From the NCBI RefSeq assembly GCF_015223055.1, contig NZ_JADFBX010000008.1, positions 203,421 through 267,420 on the forward strand: DNA of 64,000 bases, given 5' to 3'. The translations under genes and the position numbers were made by a program. The notes beneath the pieces were generated by a model that ran no database searches, was not told the origin of the DNA, and was given only the letters and a program-made list of their open reading frames with translations. Position 1 is the first letter of the stretch; each line of letters opens with the position of its first letter. The DNA comes from Pedobacter sp. MC2016-24 (lineage in GTDB: Bacteria > Bacteroidota > Bacteroidia > Sphingobacteriales > Sphingobacteriaceae). Positions 19,551-27,235 of this stretch are shown here, piece after piece.

Positions 19551-20402
19551 ATGAATCGAAATAAATTAAATATGGACGTCAATAAAACTAAGGGATGGAA
19601 GATCCTGATTGCTTTTTTTATGCTATTTCCAATTTATGCATTAGGGCAATCCAGGAATTTGACGGGGAATGACATAACTTTCATTTCCAATCTGGATGGG
19701 ACTAAACAACAGTATGTTGAGCTATTGCCTAAGGATTTTCGGTCTGATAAAGCTTATGATCTGATCATTGGTCTTCATGGGCATGGCGCAGACCGCTGGC
19801 AATTCGTGAAAGATACCCGGGGGGAATGTTTAGCTTTTAGAACTATTGCTGCCGATCATGATATGATCGCGGTATCTCCGGATTACCGGGCTAAGACCTC
19901 CTGGATGGGCCCCGCGGCAGAGGCGGATCTGGTACAGCTCATTGCTGCCCTGAAAAGTAAATATAAGGTCAGGCGTGTTTTTTTAATCGGGGCCTCCATG
20001 GGTGGAACCTCAGCCTTAACTTTTGCTGCCCTTCATCCAGAGCTGCTGGCTGGGGTTACCGCCATGAACGCGCATGCCAATCACCTCGAGTATACAAACT
20101 TTCAGGAGGCGATCGGCCGCTCCTTTGGAGGCAAGAAAACTGACATTCCTGGAGAATATAAAAAAAGGAGTGCAGAATATTGGCCGGAACGCTTAACAAT
20201 GTCTTTAGGATTTACCATAGGCACAACAGATACCATCGTACCTCCTAAGAGTGTAATCAGGCTTTCAGGGATATTAAAAAAACTAGATCAACGGGTTTTA
20301 CTCCTTGAAGATCAGGAAAGCGGACATACTACAAGCTTTGAAAATGCAATGACGGCAATGAAATATATGCTTAAAACTGTTGCTGAAAACAAACAGAAAT
20401 GA
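19551..20402 (+). CDS. Secreted alpha/beta-hydrolase, esterase-like
   Basis: A 283-residue protein with a signal peptide ending near residue 27 (YALGQ). The alpha/beta-hydrolase triad is readable: oxyanion and approach motif GLHGHGADRW near 66-75, nucleophile Ser in GASMGG near 146-151, Asp in GTTDTIVP near 225-232 and His in SGHTTSF near 252-258. It resembles the feruloyl esterase/PHB-depolymerase-like group. It is likely to cleave ester groups from the glycan in the periplasm. It begins 10 bp after the SGNH gene, so the two esterases are co-expressed. Whether it acts on acetyl, feruloyl or lactone bonds cannot be read from sequence. Confidence 0.8.
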   Translation: MNRNKLNMDVNKTKGWKILIAFFMLFPIYALGQSRNLTGNDITFISNLDGTKQQYVELLPKDFRSDKAYDLIIGLHGHGADRWQFVKDTRGECLAFRTIAADHDMIAVSPDYRAKTSWMGPAAEADLVQLIAALKSKYKVRRVFLIGASMGGTSALTFAALHPELLAGVTAMNAHANHLEYTNFQEAIGRSFGGKKTDIPGEYKKRSAEYWPERLTMSLGFTIGTTDTIVPPKSVIRLSGILKKLDQRVLLLEDQESGHTTSFENAMTAMKYMLKTVAENKQK

Positions 20403-20430
20403 AGCGTGCTCAAAATTTAATATAATAAAT

Positions 20431-21198
20431 ATGAACAAGACCGTACTCTGCCTGATGGCACACCCGGATGATGCAGAAATTTTATGTGCCGGTACTTTAG
20501 CTTTACTTTCAGCTAAGGGCTGGAAGATTGCAATAGCGACCATGACCCCGGGTCAGGCCGGTTCGATTGAACTGGAGCCAGAGGAGATCAGTGCGATCAG
20601 GAGAGTCGAAGCTGCAAGATCGGCAGCCGTATTGAATGCCAGTTACCATTGCATGGAAAGCGAGGATGTGTTTATCGGTTACGATAAAGAAACCCTGCTT
20701 GCTGTTATTGAATTGTTCAGGGAGCTGAAGCCTGATCTGGTGATTACGGCCAGCCCTTCAGATTATATGCTGGACCATGAGCTGACCAGCCATCTGGCGC
20801 AAACTGCCTGCATGGCCGCCACCATCCCAAATATTCAGATTCCAGGAACCCTGCCTATCGAGCAGGTACCCCATCTGTATTACGCTGACCCTATAAAAGG
20901 AAAAGACCGGTTTGGACATGCGGTCAAAGCAGATTTGCTGGTAGACATCAGCCCGGTGATCCAGATCAAGGAAGAGATGTTGTGTTGTCACAAAAGTCAG
21001 CGCGAATGGCTGCAGCATATTTCTGGAGTGGATGAATTTGTGCTGATGATGAAAGCTTATTCCAGGGAGAAGGGAGCGGAAGCCGGGGTATCCTATGCTG
21101 AAGGGTTCCGCCAGCACCTGGGTTTCAGTTACCCTCAGGATAACCTCTTGGTGGCTGAATTGGAATCACTTGTTCACTTTAATCCTGAAAAGCCATGA
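20431..21198 (+). CDS. PIG-L family metal-dependent deacetylase
   Basis: A 255-residue cytoplasmic protein opening MNKTVLCLMAHPDDAE; the AHPDDAE motif at residues 10-16 supplies zinc-binding His and Asp and the catalytic Asp of the LmbE/PIG-L fold. The third zinc ligand is likely His in DYMLDHELTSHLAQ. Family members de-N-acetylate GlcNAc derivatives and related conjugates. The ATG at 20431 is chosen over an upstream TTG at 20380 that lies inside the previous gene. The stop overlaps the next start by 4 bp. A deacetylase among sugar-catabolism genes suggests that an amino-sugar conjugate, or another acylated intermediate, is handled in the cytoplasm. Confidence 0.86.
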   Translation: MNKTVLCLMAHPDDAEILCAGTLALLSAKGWKIAIATMTPGQAGSIELEPEEISAIRRVEAARSAAVLNASYHCMESEDVFIGYDKETLLAVIELFRELKPDLVITASPSDYMLDHELTSHLAQTACMAATIPNIQIPGTLPIEQVPHLYYADPIKGKDRFGHAVKADLLVDISPVIQIKEEMLCCHKSQREWLQHISGVDEFVLMMKAYSREKGAEAGVSYAEGFRQHLGFSYPQDNLLVAELESLVHFNPEKP

Positions 21199-22127
21199 AG
21201 ATCAGTTCCCGTGAATACAATGGCATGATTGTCCTGACCGGCGAAAATGATCAGATCCGGTTTGAAATAATTCCCGCAATGGGAGGAAAGCTGGCCAGCG
21301 TTTTCAATAAAACGTTAAATAAAGAATTTCTGTGGCATAACGAAGGTCTTGATCTTGGGCTGAATGCCCCCGGAACAGATTATGACTCCCATTTCTTGGG
21401 CGGAGTAGACGAACTACTGCCTAATGATATCCCGGAAACGATAGACAGTTTGGAATATCCTGATCATGGGGAATTGTGGACGACGTCGTTGCAATATGAA
21501 ATAAAAGAAAACAAACTGATTGTTTATGGAAAATTAGCGCAGAGTGGTCTTTTTTACCGTAAAACACTGTCGCTACAGCCAGGATCAGCTGAGATACACC
21601 TGGACTACCAGATGATTAATGAATCTGGACATACCCGGCATTTTTTATGGAAACTGCATGCGGCTTTGAAGATCAGTGCAGGTGATCATTTGCTGAGCAG
21701 TGCCAGAAAGGCAAAAGTTGTTTATCCGGAAGCTTCCCGCTTCTCCACTACGGATGAATTTAACTGGCCACTTGTGGAGGGCCATGATGCCGCTCTTGTC
21801 CCTGAAAAGAATGGGAGTATGGATTTTTTCTATTTGTATGAAGCTCTGGAGGGCGAGATGGGTCTGATTTCTGGTGACGGAAAACACTTATTTGCTTACC
21901 GGTATGACCAGCAGGTATTTCCTTTCCAATGGTACTTCGCCTCTTATGGCCAATTCGATGGCCATTATACAGCGATCCTTGAACCCGCTTCGGCGATGCC
22001 TGTAAGTGTAAATGAGGCGATGAAAAAACAACAATGTACAGTACTGGCCGCAGGTCAGCAGATCGAAACAAGAGTGACCATTTATGCGGGTGAACTAAGT
22101 TCGTCAGAAATTAACGATAGATATTAA
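21195..22127 (+). CDS. Aldose 1-epimerase-like protein (mutarotase fold)
   Basis: A 310-residue cytoplasmic protein with the galactose-mutarotase fold: IIPAMGGKLASVFNK near the N-terminus, GGVDELLPND near 75, PDHGELWTTS near 95-104 carrying the likely catalytic His, and KLHAAL near 155. It would interconvert alpha and beta forms of the free sugar, feeding the dehydrogenase step. The ATGA overlap with the deacetylase gene shows translational coupling. In non-phosphorylative rhamnose and fucose pathways a mutarotase commonly accompanies the dehydratase and dehydrogenases encoded next. Sugar specificity is not visible. Confidence 0.78.
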   Translation: MKISSREYNGMIVLTGENDQIRFEIIPAMGGKLASVFNKTLNKEFLWHNEGLDLGLNAPGTDYDSHFLGGVDELLPNDIPETIDSLEYPDHGELWTTSLQYEIKENKLIVYGKLAQSGLFYRKTLSLQPGSAEIHLDYQMINESGHTRHFLWKLHAALKISAGDHLLSSARKAKVVYPEASRFSTTDEFNWPLVEGHDAALVPEKNGSMDFFYLYEALEGEMGLISGDGKHLFAYRYDQQVFPFQWYFASYGQFDGHYTAILEPASAMPVSVNEAMKKQQCTVLAAGQQIETRVTIYAGELSSSEINDRY

Positions 22128-22150
22128 TCACAAAGAATAACATCATAACA

Positions 22151-23326
22151 ATGAAAATAGAATCAGTTGACTTTTTTTACCTGAGCATGCCCGAGGTATT
22201 GGATATTGGGGATGGTAGCCAGGATTCGGTATTGGTTAGGGTACGTGCAGGTGGAAAGGAAGGATGGGGAGAGTGTGAAGCCTCCCCACTGACCACCATC
22301 GCCGCGTACATCGCTCCGATGTCGCATAGCGCCTGCAAGCCGGTTAGTCACTCCGTGGTAGGTATGCCGCTGGATACGGTTATGGACATCAGGAATATCT
22401 CGGCAATGGTACATCAGCATAGTTTTGATCTTTTACAGGCCGATCATACCTTGTCGGGGATTGATATTGCACTCTGGGACTTGCTGGGGAAACACAAGGA
22501 AGAACCAATATACCAGTTGTTGGGCTATAAAAAGGCTTATCCAAAATTGCCCTACGCTTCCCAGCTTTTTGGAGATACACCCGAACTCACCTATGAAAAA
22601 GCCAAAGCATCCAGATTAGCTGGCTATCAGGCGACCAAGTTTGGCTGGGGACCGATAGGGAAAGCAGATGCAGAGACAGACGCGATGCATTTCAGGGCAG
22701 CCAGGGAAGGATTAGGAGTCGAACATTACCTGATGGTAGATATTGGCACGGTATGGAATGAAGATGCATCTCGTGCAAAAAAGTGCTTGCAGAGTTTAAA
22801 GGAGGTAAACGTTTACTGGCTGGAAGAGCCTTTTACCAATATGGCATTGGGCCCGTATAAAACACTTGCAGAGGCGAGCCCTAAAGTTCCCTTAGCCGCT
22901 GGTGAGGGATGCAACAACTATGTACAGGCAGCAGCTATGCTTGACTATGCAGGATTGAAATATATACAGATCGATACGGGCCGCATTGGTGGCATCACTG
23001 CGGCAAAGCGTGTTGCTGATGAGGCAACGAGAAAAGGGATCACCTATGTGAATCATACTTTTACCTCACACCTGGCGCTGAGCGCCTCCATACAACCCTT
23101 TGCCGGGCTGGAAAATGATCGGATCTGTGAGTACCCGGTTGAGCCTAAATCATTGGCACTAGAGATGACAATTGAAAAAATTCTTCCAGACCAATCGGGG
23201 CAGATTATCCTTCCGGAGCAACCGGGTTTAGGATTAACAATCGACACGGAAGCCATGAAAAAATATTTGGTTGAAGCAGAGATCCGAATCAATGGAAAGA
23301 CTTATTACCAGACACCAGCATTCTAA
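22151..23326 (+). CDS. Enolase-superfamily sugar-acid dehydratase (mandelate racemase subgroup)
   Basis: A 391-residue enzyme that abstracts the proton beside a carboxylate and eliminates water from a sugar acid. Capping domain about 1-130; TIM-barrel after that. Visible catalytic set: Lys163 in ATKFGWGP, magnesium ligands Asp197 (MVDIG), Glu225 (LEEPF) and Glu252 (GEG) with normal 26-28 residue spacing, Asp275 (QIDTGRIGG) and His302 (VNHTF) or His307 as the opposite base. The D-H dyad places it in the mandelate-racemase-like group. With the two SDRs and FAH hydrolase that follow, L-rhamnonate or L-fuconate is the most likely substrate, but related acids cannot be excluded. Confidence 0.82.
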   Translation: MKIESVDFFYLSMPEVLDIGDGSQDSVLVRVRAGGKEGWGECEASPLTTIAAYIAPMSHSACKPVSHSVVGMPLDTVMDIRNISAMVHQHSFDLLQADHTLSGIDIALWDLLGKHKEEPIYQLLGYKKAYPKLPYASQLFGDTPELTYEKAKASRLAGYQATKFGWGPIGKADAETDAMHFRAAREGLGVEHYLMVDIGTVWNEDASRAKKCLQSLKEVNVYWLEEPFTNMALGPYKTLAEASPKVPLAAGEGCNNYVQAAAMLDYAGLKYIQIDTGRIGGITAAKRVADEATRKGITYVNHTFTSHLALSASIQPFAGLENDRICEYPVEPKSLALEMTIEKILPDQSGQIILPEQPGLGLTIDTEAMKKYLVEAEIRINGKTYYQTPAF

Positions 23327-23347
23327 AAATCCTTAAAATTTGATAAG

Positions 23348-24121
23348 ATGAATGAATATACATCTATACTTGCAAGGTTCAAAGATCAGGTGGCTGTGGT
23401 TTCCGGAGCTGCGGATGGACTTGGGAAGGCTATTGCTTTACGGCTGGCCGGGGAGGGGGCTAAAATGGTCTTATTTGATTTCGATCGCCTGCAGCTGGAG
23501 AAAACCTTAATAGAATTTAAAGCGCGGGGTTATGCTGCTATTGGCGTTGAAGCTAACATTTCCCTGGAGGAGGAAGTGATCAATGGCTTTGCTGAGGCAT
23601 ACAAAGCCTATGGCCGGATCGATGTCATGATCAATTCGGCGGGTATTGTAGGCCCTACCAGCACTTCTATTCTGGATTATCCGGTAGCAGATTTTGATAA
23701 GGTTTACCAGGTTAATCTCCGCGGCGCTTTTTTAATGGCTAAATATGCATTGACCTACATGAGCAAAGGCGGATACGGGCGGATTTTACTCCTGGCCTCC
23801 ATAGCCGGAAAAGAAGGAAACCCATTTATGGCAGGATATTCTTCGACCAAGGCTGGTGTGATCGGTTTGGTAAAAGGCTTGGGAAAGGAATTTGCCACAA
23901 CTGGCATCACAGTAAATGGGTTGGCCCCGGCAGTGATTAAAACAGCAATGAATGAACATACTGCTCCGGAACAGCTGGCTTACATGACCAGCAAAATACC
24001 AATGAACAGATTGGGAACTGTGGAGGAGGTCGCTGCGATCAGCAGTTATATAGTTTCTGCAGAGAACAGCTTTTCTACGGGATTTATTTATGACATTTCT
24101 GGAGGGCGGGCAACGTACTAG
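23348..24121 (+). CDS. Short-chain dehydrogenase/reductase 1, sugar or sugar-acid dehydrogenase
   Basis: A 257-residue classical SDR. The dinucleotide-binding motif is GAADGLG at residues 20-26, with Asp at the end of strand 2 (LFDFD), which favours NAD. NSAG near 97 and the catalytic Ser plus YSSTK (Tyr and Lys, near 162-166) are present. The C-terminus SFSTGFIYDISGGRATY is typical for sugar dehydrogenases. It lies 21 bp after the dehydratase gene and 2 bp before a second SDR. In the diketo-hydrolase pathway one SDR oxidises the free sugar and a second oxidises the 2-keto-3-deoxy acid; which is which cannot be decided here. Confidence 0.85.
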   Translation: MNEYTSILARFKDQVAVVSGAADGLGKAIALRLAGEGAKMVLFDFDRLQLEKTLIEFKARGYAAIGVEANISLEEEVINGFAEAYKAYGRIDVMINSAGIVGPTSTSILDYPVADFDKVYQVNLRGAFLMAKYALTYMSKGGYGRILLLASIAGKEGNPFMAGYSSTKAGVIGLVKGLGKEFATTGITVNGLAPAVIKTAMNEHTAPEQLAYMTSKIPMNRLGTVEEVAAISSYIVSAENSFSTGFIYDISGGRATY

Positions 24122-24123
24122 GC

Positions 24124-24879
24124 ATGGACAGGAAAAAAGTAATTGTTCTTGGGGGATCATCCGGAATAGGAAAGGCAATAGCAGAGCGGTTTGCAACAGC
24201 GGGAGCGTTGGTTATTATCGCTTCCTCAGATTTATCCAAAGCAGAACAAGTAAAGGACAGCTTGCCGGGATCCGGGCACGCAGCTTTTTTAGTTGATGTC
24301 CGGTCTGGCGCACAATTGAAGACATTCAGAAAAATAATAATTAATCAGTTTGCCGGTTTTGATATCCTGATCAACAGCATTGGGGTATCTGGTAGTTTCC
24401 CCGTGTTGAATTCAAGGTTTACCGACTGGGATAATTTGCTCCAGGTGATGCTTTACGGTACGGTTAACGCTTGCAGAATGCTGCTGCCATTAATGGCAGA
24501 TGGCGGACGGATCATCCACATTACTTCCATCCATCACCAGAGAGTTGAAAAGGGAAGCTCAGCTTATGGAATGGCCAAGGCAGCAATTACCCAGTTTACC
24601 CGGTCTTTGGCCTTAGAACTTGCGCCAAGACATATTCTGGCCAATACCATCGCGCCTGGATTTGTAGATACACCCATGTCGGTTGATCATAACGGGATTA
24701 ATGAACTGGAGACCGATTGGTTTAAAGATAATTATGTCAAATACGATCATCTGCCATTAAAAAGAGCGGCAAAACCGGAGGAAATAGCCGGGGTCGCTTA
24801 TTTTCTTGCCGGACCTGACGCAACCTACATCACAGGATCGGTAATCACTGTAGATGGGGGATTAACCATTACTTTTTAA
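24124..24879 (+). CDS. Short-chain dehydrogenase/reductase 2
   Basis: A 251-residue SDR with the glycine motif GGSSGIG at residues 10-16, NSIG near 86-89, catalytic Ser in HITSIHH and Tyr/Lys in YGMAK. The C-terminus ITGSVITVDGG is standard. The strand-2 end reads IIASSDLS, lacking the acidic residue of the first SDR, so cofactor preference may differ (NADP more likely). It is separated from SDR 1 by 2 bp and precedes the FAH hydrolase, matching the order dehydrogenase then hydrolase in which the product 2,4-diketo acid is cleaved. Confidence 0.85.
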   Translation: MDRKKVIVLGGSSGIGKAIAERFATAGALVIIASSDLSKAEQVKDSLPGSGHAAFLVDVRSGAQLKTFRKIIINQFAGFDILINSIGVSGSFPVLNSRFTDWDNLLQVMLYGTVNACRMLLPLMADGGRIIHITSIHHQRVEKGSSAYGMAKAAITQFTRSLALELAPRHILANTIAPGFVDTPMSVDHNGINELETDWFKDNYVKYDHLPLKRAAKPEEIAGVAYFLAGPDATYITGSVITVDGGLTITF

Positions 24880-24894
24880 ATAGAATTGAACAAA

Positions 24895-25758
24895 ATGAAA
24901 CTGATAAGATACGGGCATGCAGGCCATGAAAAAACAGGGATAGTAATCGATGGGAAAAGGTATGATACCTCAGCTTTTGCAGCAGATTATAATGAATCTT
25001 TTTTTGCAACAGATGGCATCAGGAGGTTGTCGTTATTCGTTGAAAAAAATAAAGGCAATCTTCCCCTGATTGGTGATGCCGAAAGGTTAGGGCCACCCAT
25101 CGCACGACCATCCAAGATCATTTGTATTGGATTAAATTATGCTAAACATGCAAAAGAAACCAATGCCAGGATTCCTGAAGAACCTATTATTTTTTTTAAA
25201 TCTACTACGGCTGTGGTCGGTCCGAATGATGATATTATGTTGCCAAAAGATGCTTTAAAAACAGATTGGGAAGTGGAACTGGCTTTTGTAATTGGCAAGA
25301 AGGCCAGTTATGTCTCTAAAGAAGAAGCACCCGACTACATTGCGGGGTATGTCTTACACAATGATGTGAGTGAAAGGGCTTTTCAGCTGGAACGTGGCGG
25401 TCAATGGGCCAAAGGTAAAGGCTGTGATACTTTTGCCCCGCTTGGGCCATGGCTGGTTACTAAAGACGAGATCTCCAATCCGAATAATTTACGGCTTTGG
25501 TTAAAGTTAAACGGTAAGGTGATGCAGGATGGCAATACTGATGACTTCATTTTTGACATTGCCTATGTTTTGTCTTACTTAAGCGAATTTATGACGCTTT
25601 TACCAGGAGACGTTATTTCTACCGGAACGCCCCATGGGGTAGGCCTGGGTTTTAATCCCCCAATTTTTTTGAAAGCCGGGGATGTCATCGAGCTGGGAAT
25701 TGAAGGTTTGGGAGAGGCGAAACAAACAGTAGTAGCTTTCCACAACTATTTATTTTAG
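24895..25758 (+). CDS. Fumarylacetoacetate hydrolase family protein, probable diketo-deoxy-sugar-acid hydrolase
   Basis: A 287-residue cytoplasmic enzyme. The FAH core starts at ICIGLNYAKHAKE and carries the metal-binding and catalytic signatures IPEEPIIFFK, DWEVELAFVIG, HNDVSERAFQ and GDVISTGTPHGVG. Homologues cleave 2,4-diketo-3-deoxy sugar acids to pyruvate plus a hydroxy acid (lactate from 6-deoxy sugars). Start: the ATG at 24895 is preferred over a TTG three codons upstream. Its place after the dehydratase and two SDRs completes the lower part of a non-phosphorylative deoxyhexose pathway. FAH proteins also act on aromatic breakdown products, but no aromatic genes are nearby. Confidence 0.85.
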   Translation: MKLIRYGHAGHEKTGIVIDGKRYDTSAFAADYNESFFATDGIRRLSLFVEKNKGNLPLIGDAERLGPPIARPSKIICIGLNYAKHAKETNARIPEEPIIFFKSTTAVVGPNDDIMLPKDALKTDWEVELAFVIGKKASYVSKEEAPDYIAGYVLHNDVSERAFQLERGGQWAKGKGCDTFAPLGPWLVTKDEISNPNNLRLWLKLNGKVMQDGNTDDFIFDIAYVLSYLSEFMTLLPGDVISTGTPHGVGLGFNPPIFLKAGDVIELGIEGLGEAKQTVVAFHNYLF

Positions 25759-25810
25759 CTATGGTCTGTGGAGCGGGAAATATAATCAGTTCACATTTAA
25801 TCACTAAATC

Positions 25811-27214
25811 ATGTCAAAATTAAGATTATTTTACACAATTACACTGGCAGTTTTAATTACAGGATGCCGCAAGGAACTTTTAGTAGAAAAAGCCGTAGCT
25901 CTTAAACCCAGATCTATTGCTTCGACCAGTTTTTCGACCGTTACCACTTTGCAGACTGAACTGAGCATTCAGTGGAACCTGCTTTTAGGTACTGGCAATT
26001 ATATGACTTCGAATGATTTTATTGAGGCAAGCAGCTTCTCCACAGTAGGACAATCTTATTATGTGCCAAAGTTTCTGCTATCCGGTACCAGCCCATTCTA
26101 TCGTGCTGTTAATGGTTCAAAACATCTGGTTACAGGATCTTCTTCCGGAGAGGGTGCTTACGCCATAGAAGGCGTAGTTGGATATGGATACAGTGCTTCT
26201 TCGGCGCCAGCAGGTACTGTAAATGTGTTCCGCTCTTATAGTGCGCTGTATGCAGGGTACACACTTTCGAGTCCTAATTATAGCATAGCGTCTTATGATA
26301 GCATTCAATATTTAAATAAATATGGCTATCCCCGATACAATTCAAATACCTCACTTTTAACCTTAAACGGAACTGCAATTGGGATCAAGTCCAATCGAGT
26401 AGCAGGGGGTTCTATATGGGAATTGTCCTGGAATGGAAAACAGTTCGTTAACACGTCTGATTATGGGCGTTTAATTCAATCATCCATGAATCTTGGTAAC
26501 GGGGCGCTCCCGACCGAAGGAGGAGACAAACATTTTAGCGCCAATTCGAGTTTTTGCCATGGTTCACCTTTAATAGAAGCCTATAATTCTGGAAGTACCC
26601 AGGTTACCACGGCAGTGCCTTTGGAGTGGCATAATGAAATGTTTAACTCCACTGGCAACATACACGATTTGATCATCTATAAAGACTTTAAATTAGGGAA
26701 AGTAATCACCCTTGACCCGACGCTTAGTCTGGGCGCTTTTAATTACCTCAAACCTCAGATCGCCAAATATGTCACCACTTTCTCTACCCCGGTTAACTTA
26801 TCTGATGTGCATATTGAAATTCCCACAGGATATTTAAATATGGAGTTCAGTCGTTTTTTTGAAATTGACGCGACGAATAGTAACCTGAATGCTGGTCTCA
26901 CAGAAGTGCTTTTAAACGAAAACGAGTCGCAACAAAGCCCTTTTCACGATGCGGGAGGTATCGTGCTGGCCACACAAAATCTGGATTATGCTATGGGAAT
27001 TTACATCAATATCGTAAACTCAAAATCCACGGATGATGATCCTAATTCCATTTACTATTTCAGAAATTGGCGGTTTAATGATACGAGTAAATGGTCTGCA
27101 GGCCGGTATGGTGACATTTCAGCAGGTGCCCATCAATATACTTCCTATATCATTGTGGGTACTTTGGACGACGTTAGAACTGCGATGCGTGCATTGAGTA
27201 TTAACGGATATTAG
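25811..27214 (+). CDS. Lipoprotein of unknown function in the polysaccharide locus
   Basis: A 467-residue exported protein with signal peptide and lipobox LITGC (Cys near residue 19). No membrane segments beyond that. The rest is Ser, Thr, Tyr and Asn rich with alternating hydrophobic residues, suggesting an all-beta architecture. There are repeated aromatic motifs (YGYSASS, YYFRNWRFND, ELSWNGKQFV) and a segment with clustered charged or catalytic-looking residues (LIEAYNSG, LEWHNEMF). I do not recognise the family. Lying between catabolic genes and glycosidases, it may be a surface glycan-binding protein or a lyase/hydrolase of a new type. Confidence 0.7.
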   Translation: MSKLRLFYTITLAVLITGCRKELLVEKAVALKPRSIASTSFSTVTTLQTELSIQWNLLLGTGNYMTSNDFIEASSFSTVGQSYYVPKFLLSGTSPFYRAVNGSKHLVTGSSSGEGAYAIEGVVGYGYSASSAPAGTVNVFRSYSALYAGYTLSSPNYSIASYDSIQYLNKYGYPRYNSNTSLLTLNGTAIGIKSNRVAGGSIWELSWNGKQFVNTSDYGRLIQSSMNLGNGALPTEGGDKHFSANSSFCHGSPLIEAYNSGSTQVTTAVPLEWHNEMFNSTGNIHDLIIYKDFKLGKVITLDPTLSLGAFNYLKPQIAKYVTTFSTPVNLSDVHIEIPTGYLNMEFSRFFEIDATNSNLNAGLTEVLLNENESQQSPFHDAGGIVLATQNLDYAMGIYINIVNSKSTDDDPNSIYYFRNWRFNDTSKWSAGRYGDISAGAHQYTSYIIVGTLDDVRTAMRALSINGY

Positions 27215-27235
27215 GGCTTATCTAAATTCCTGTTC

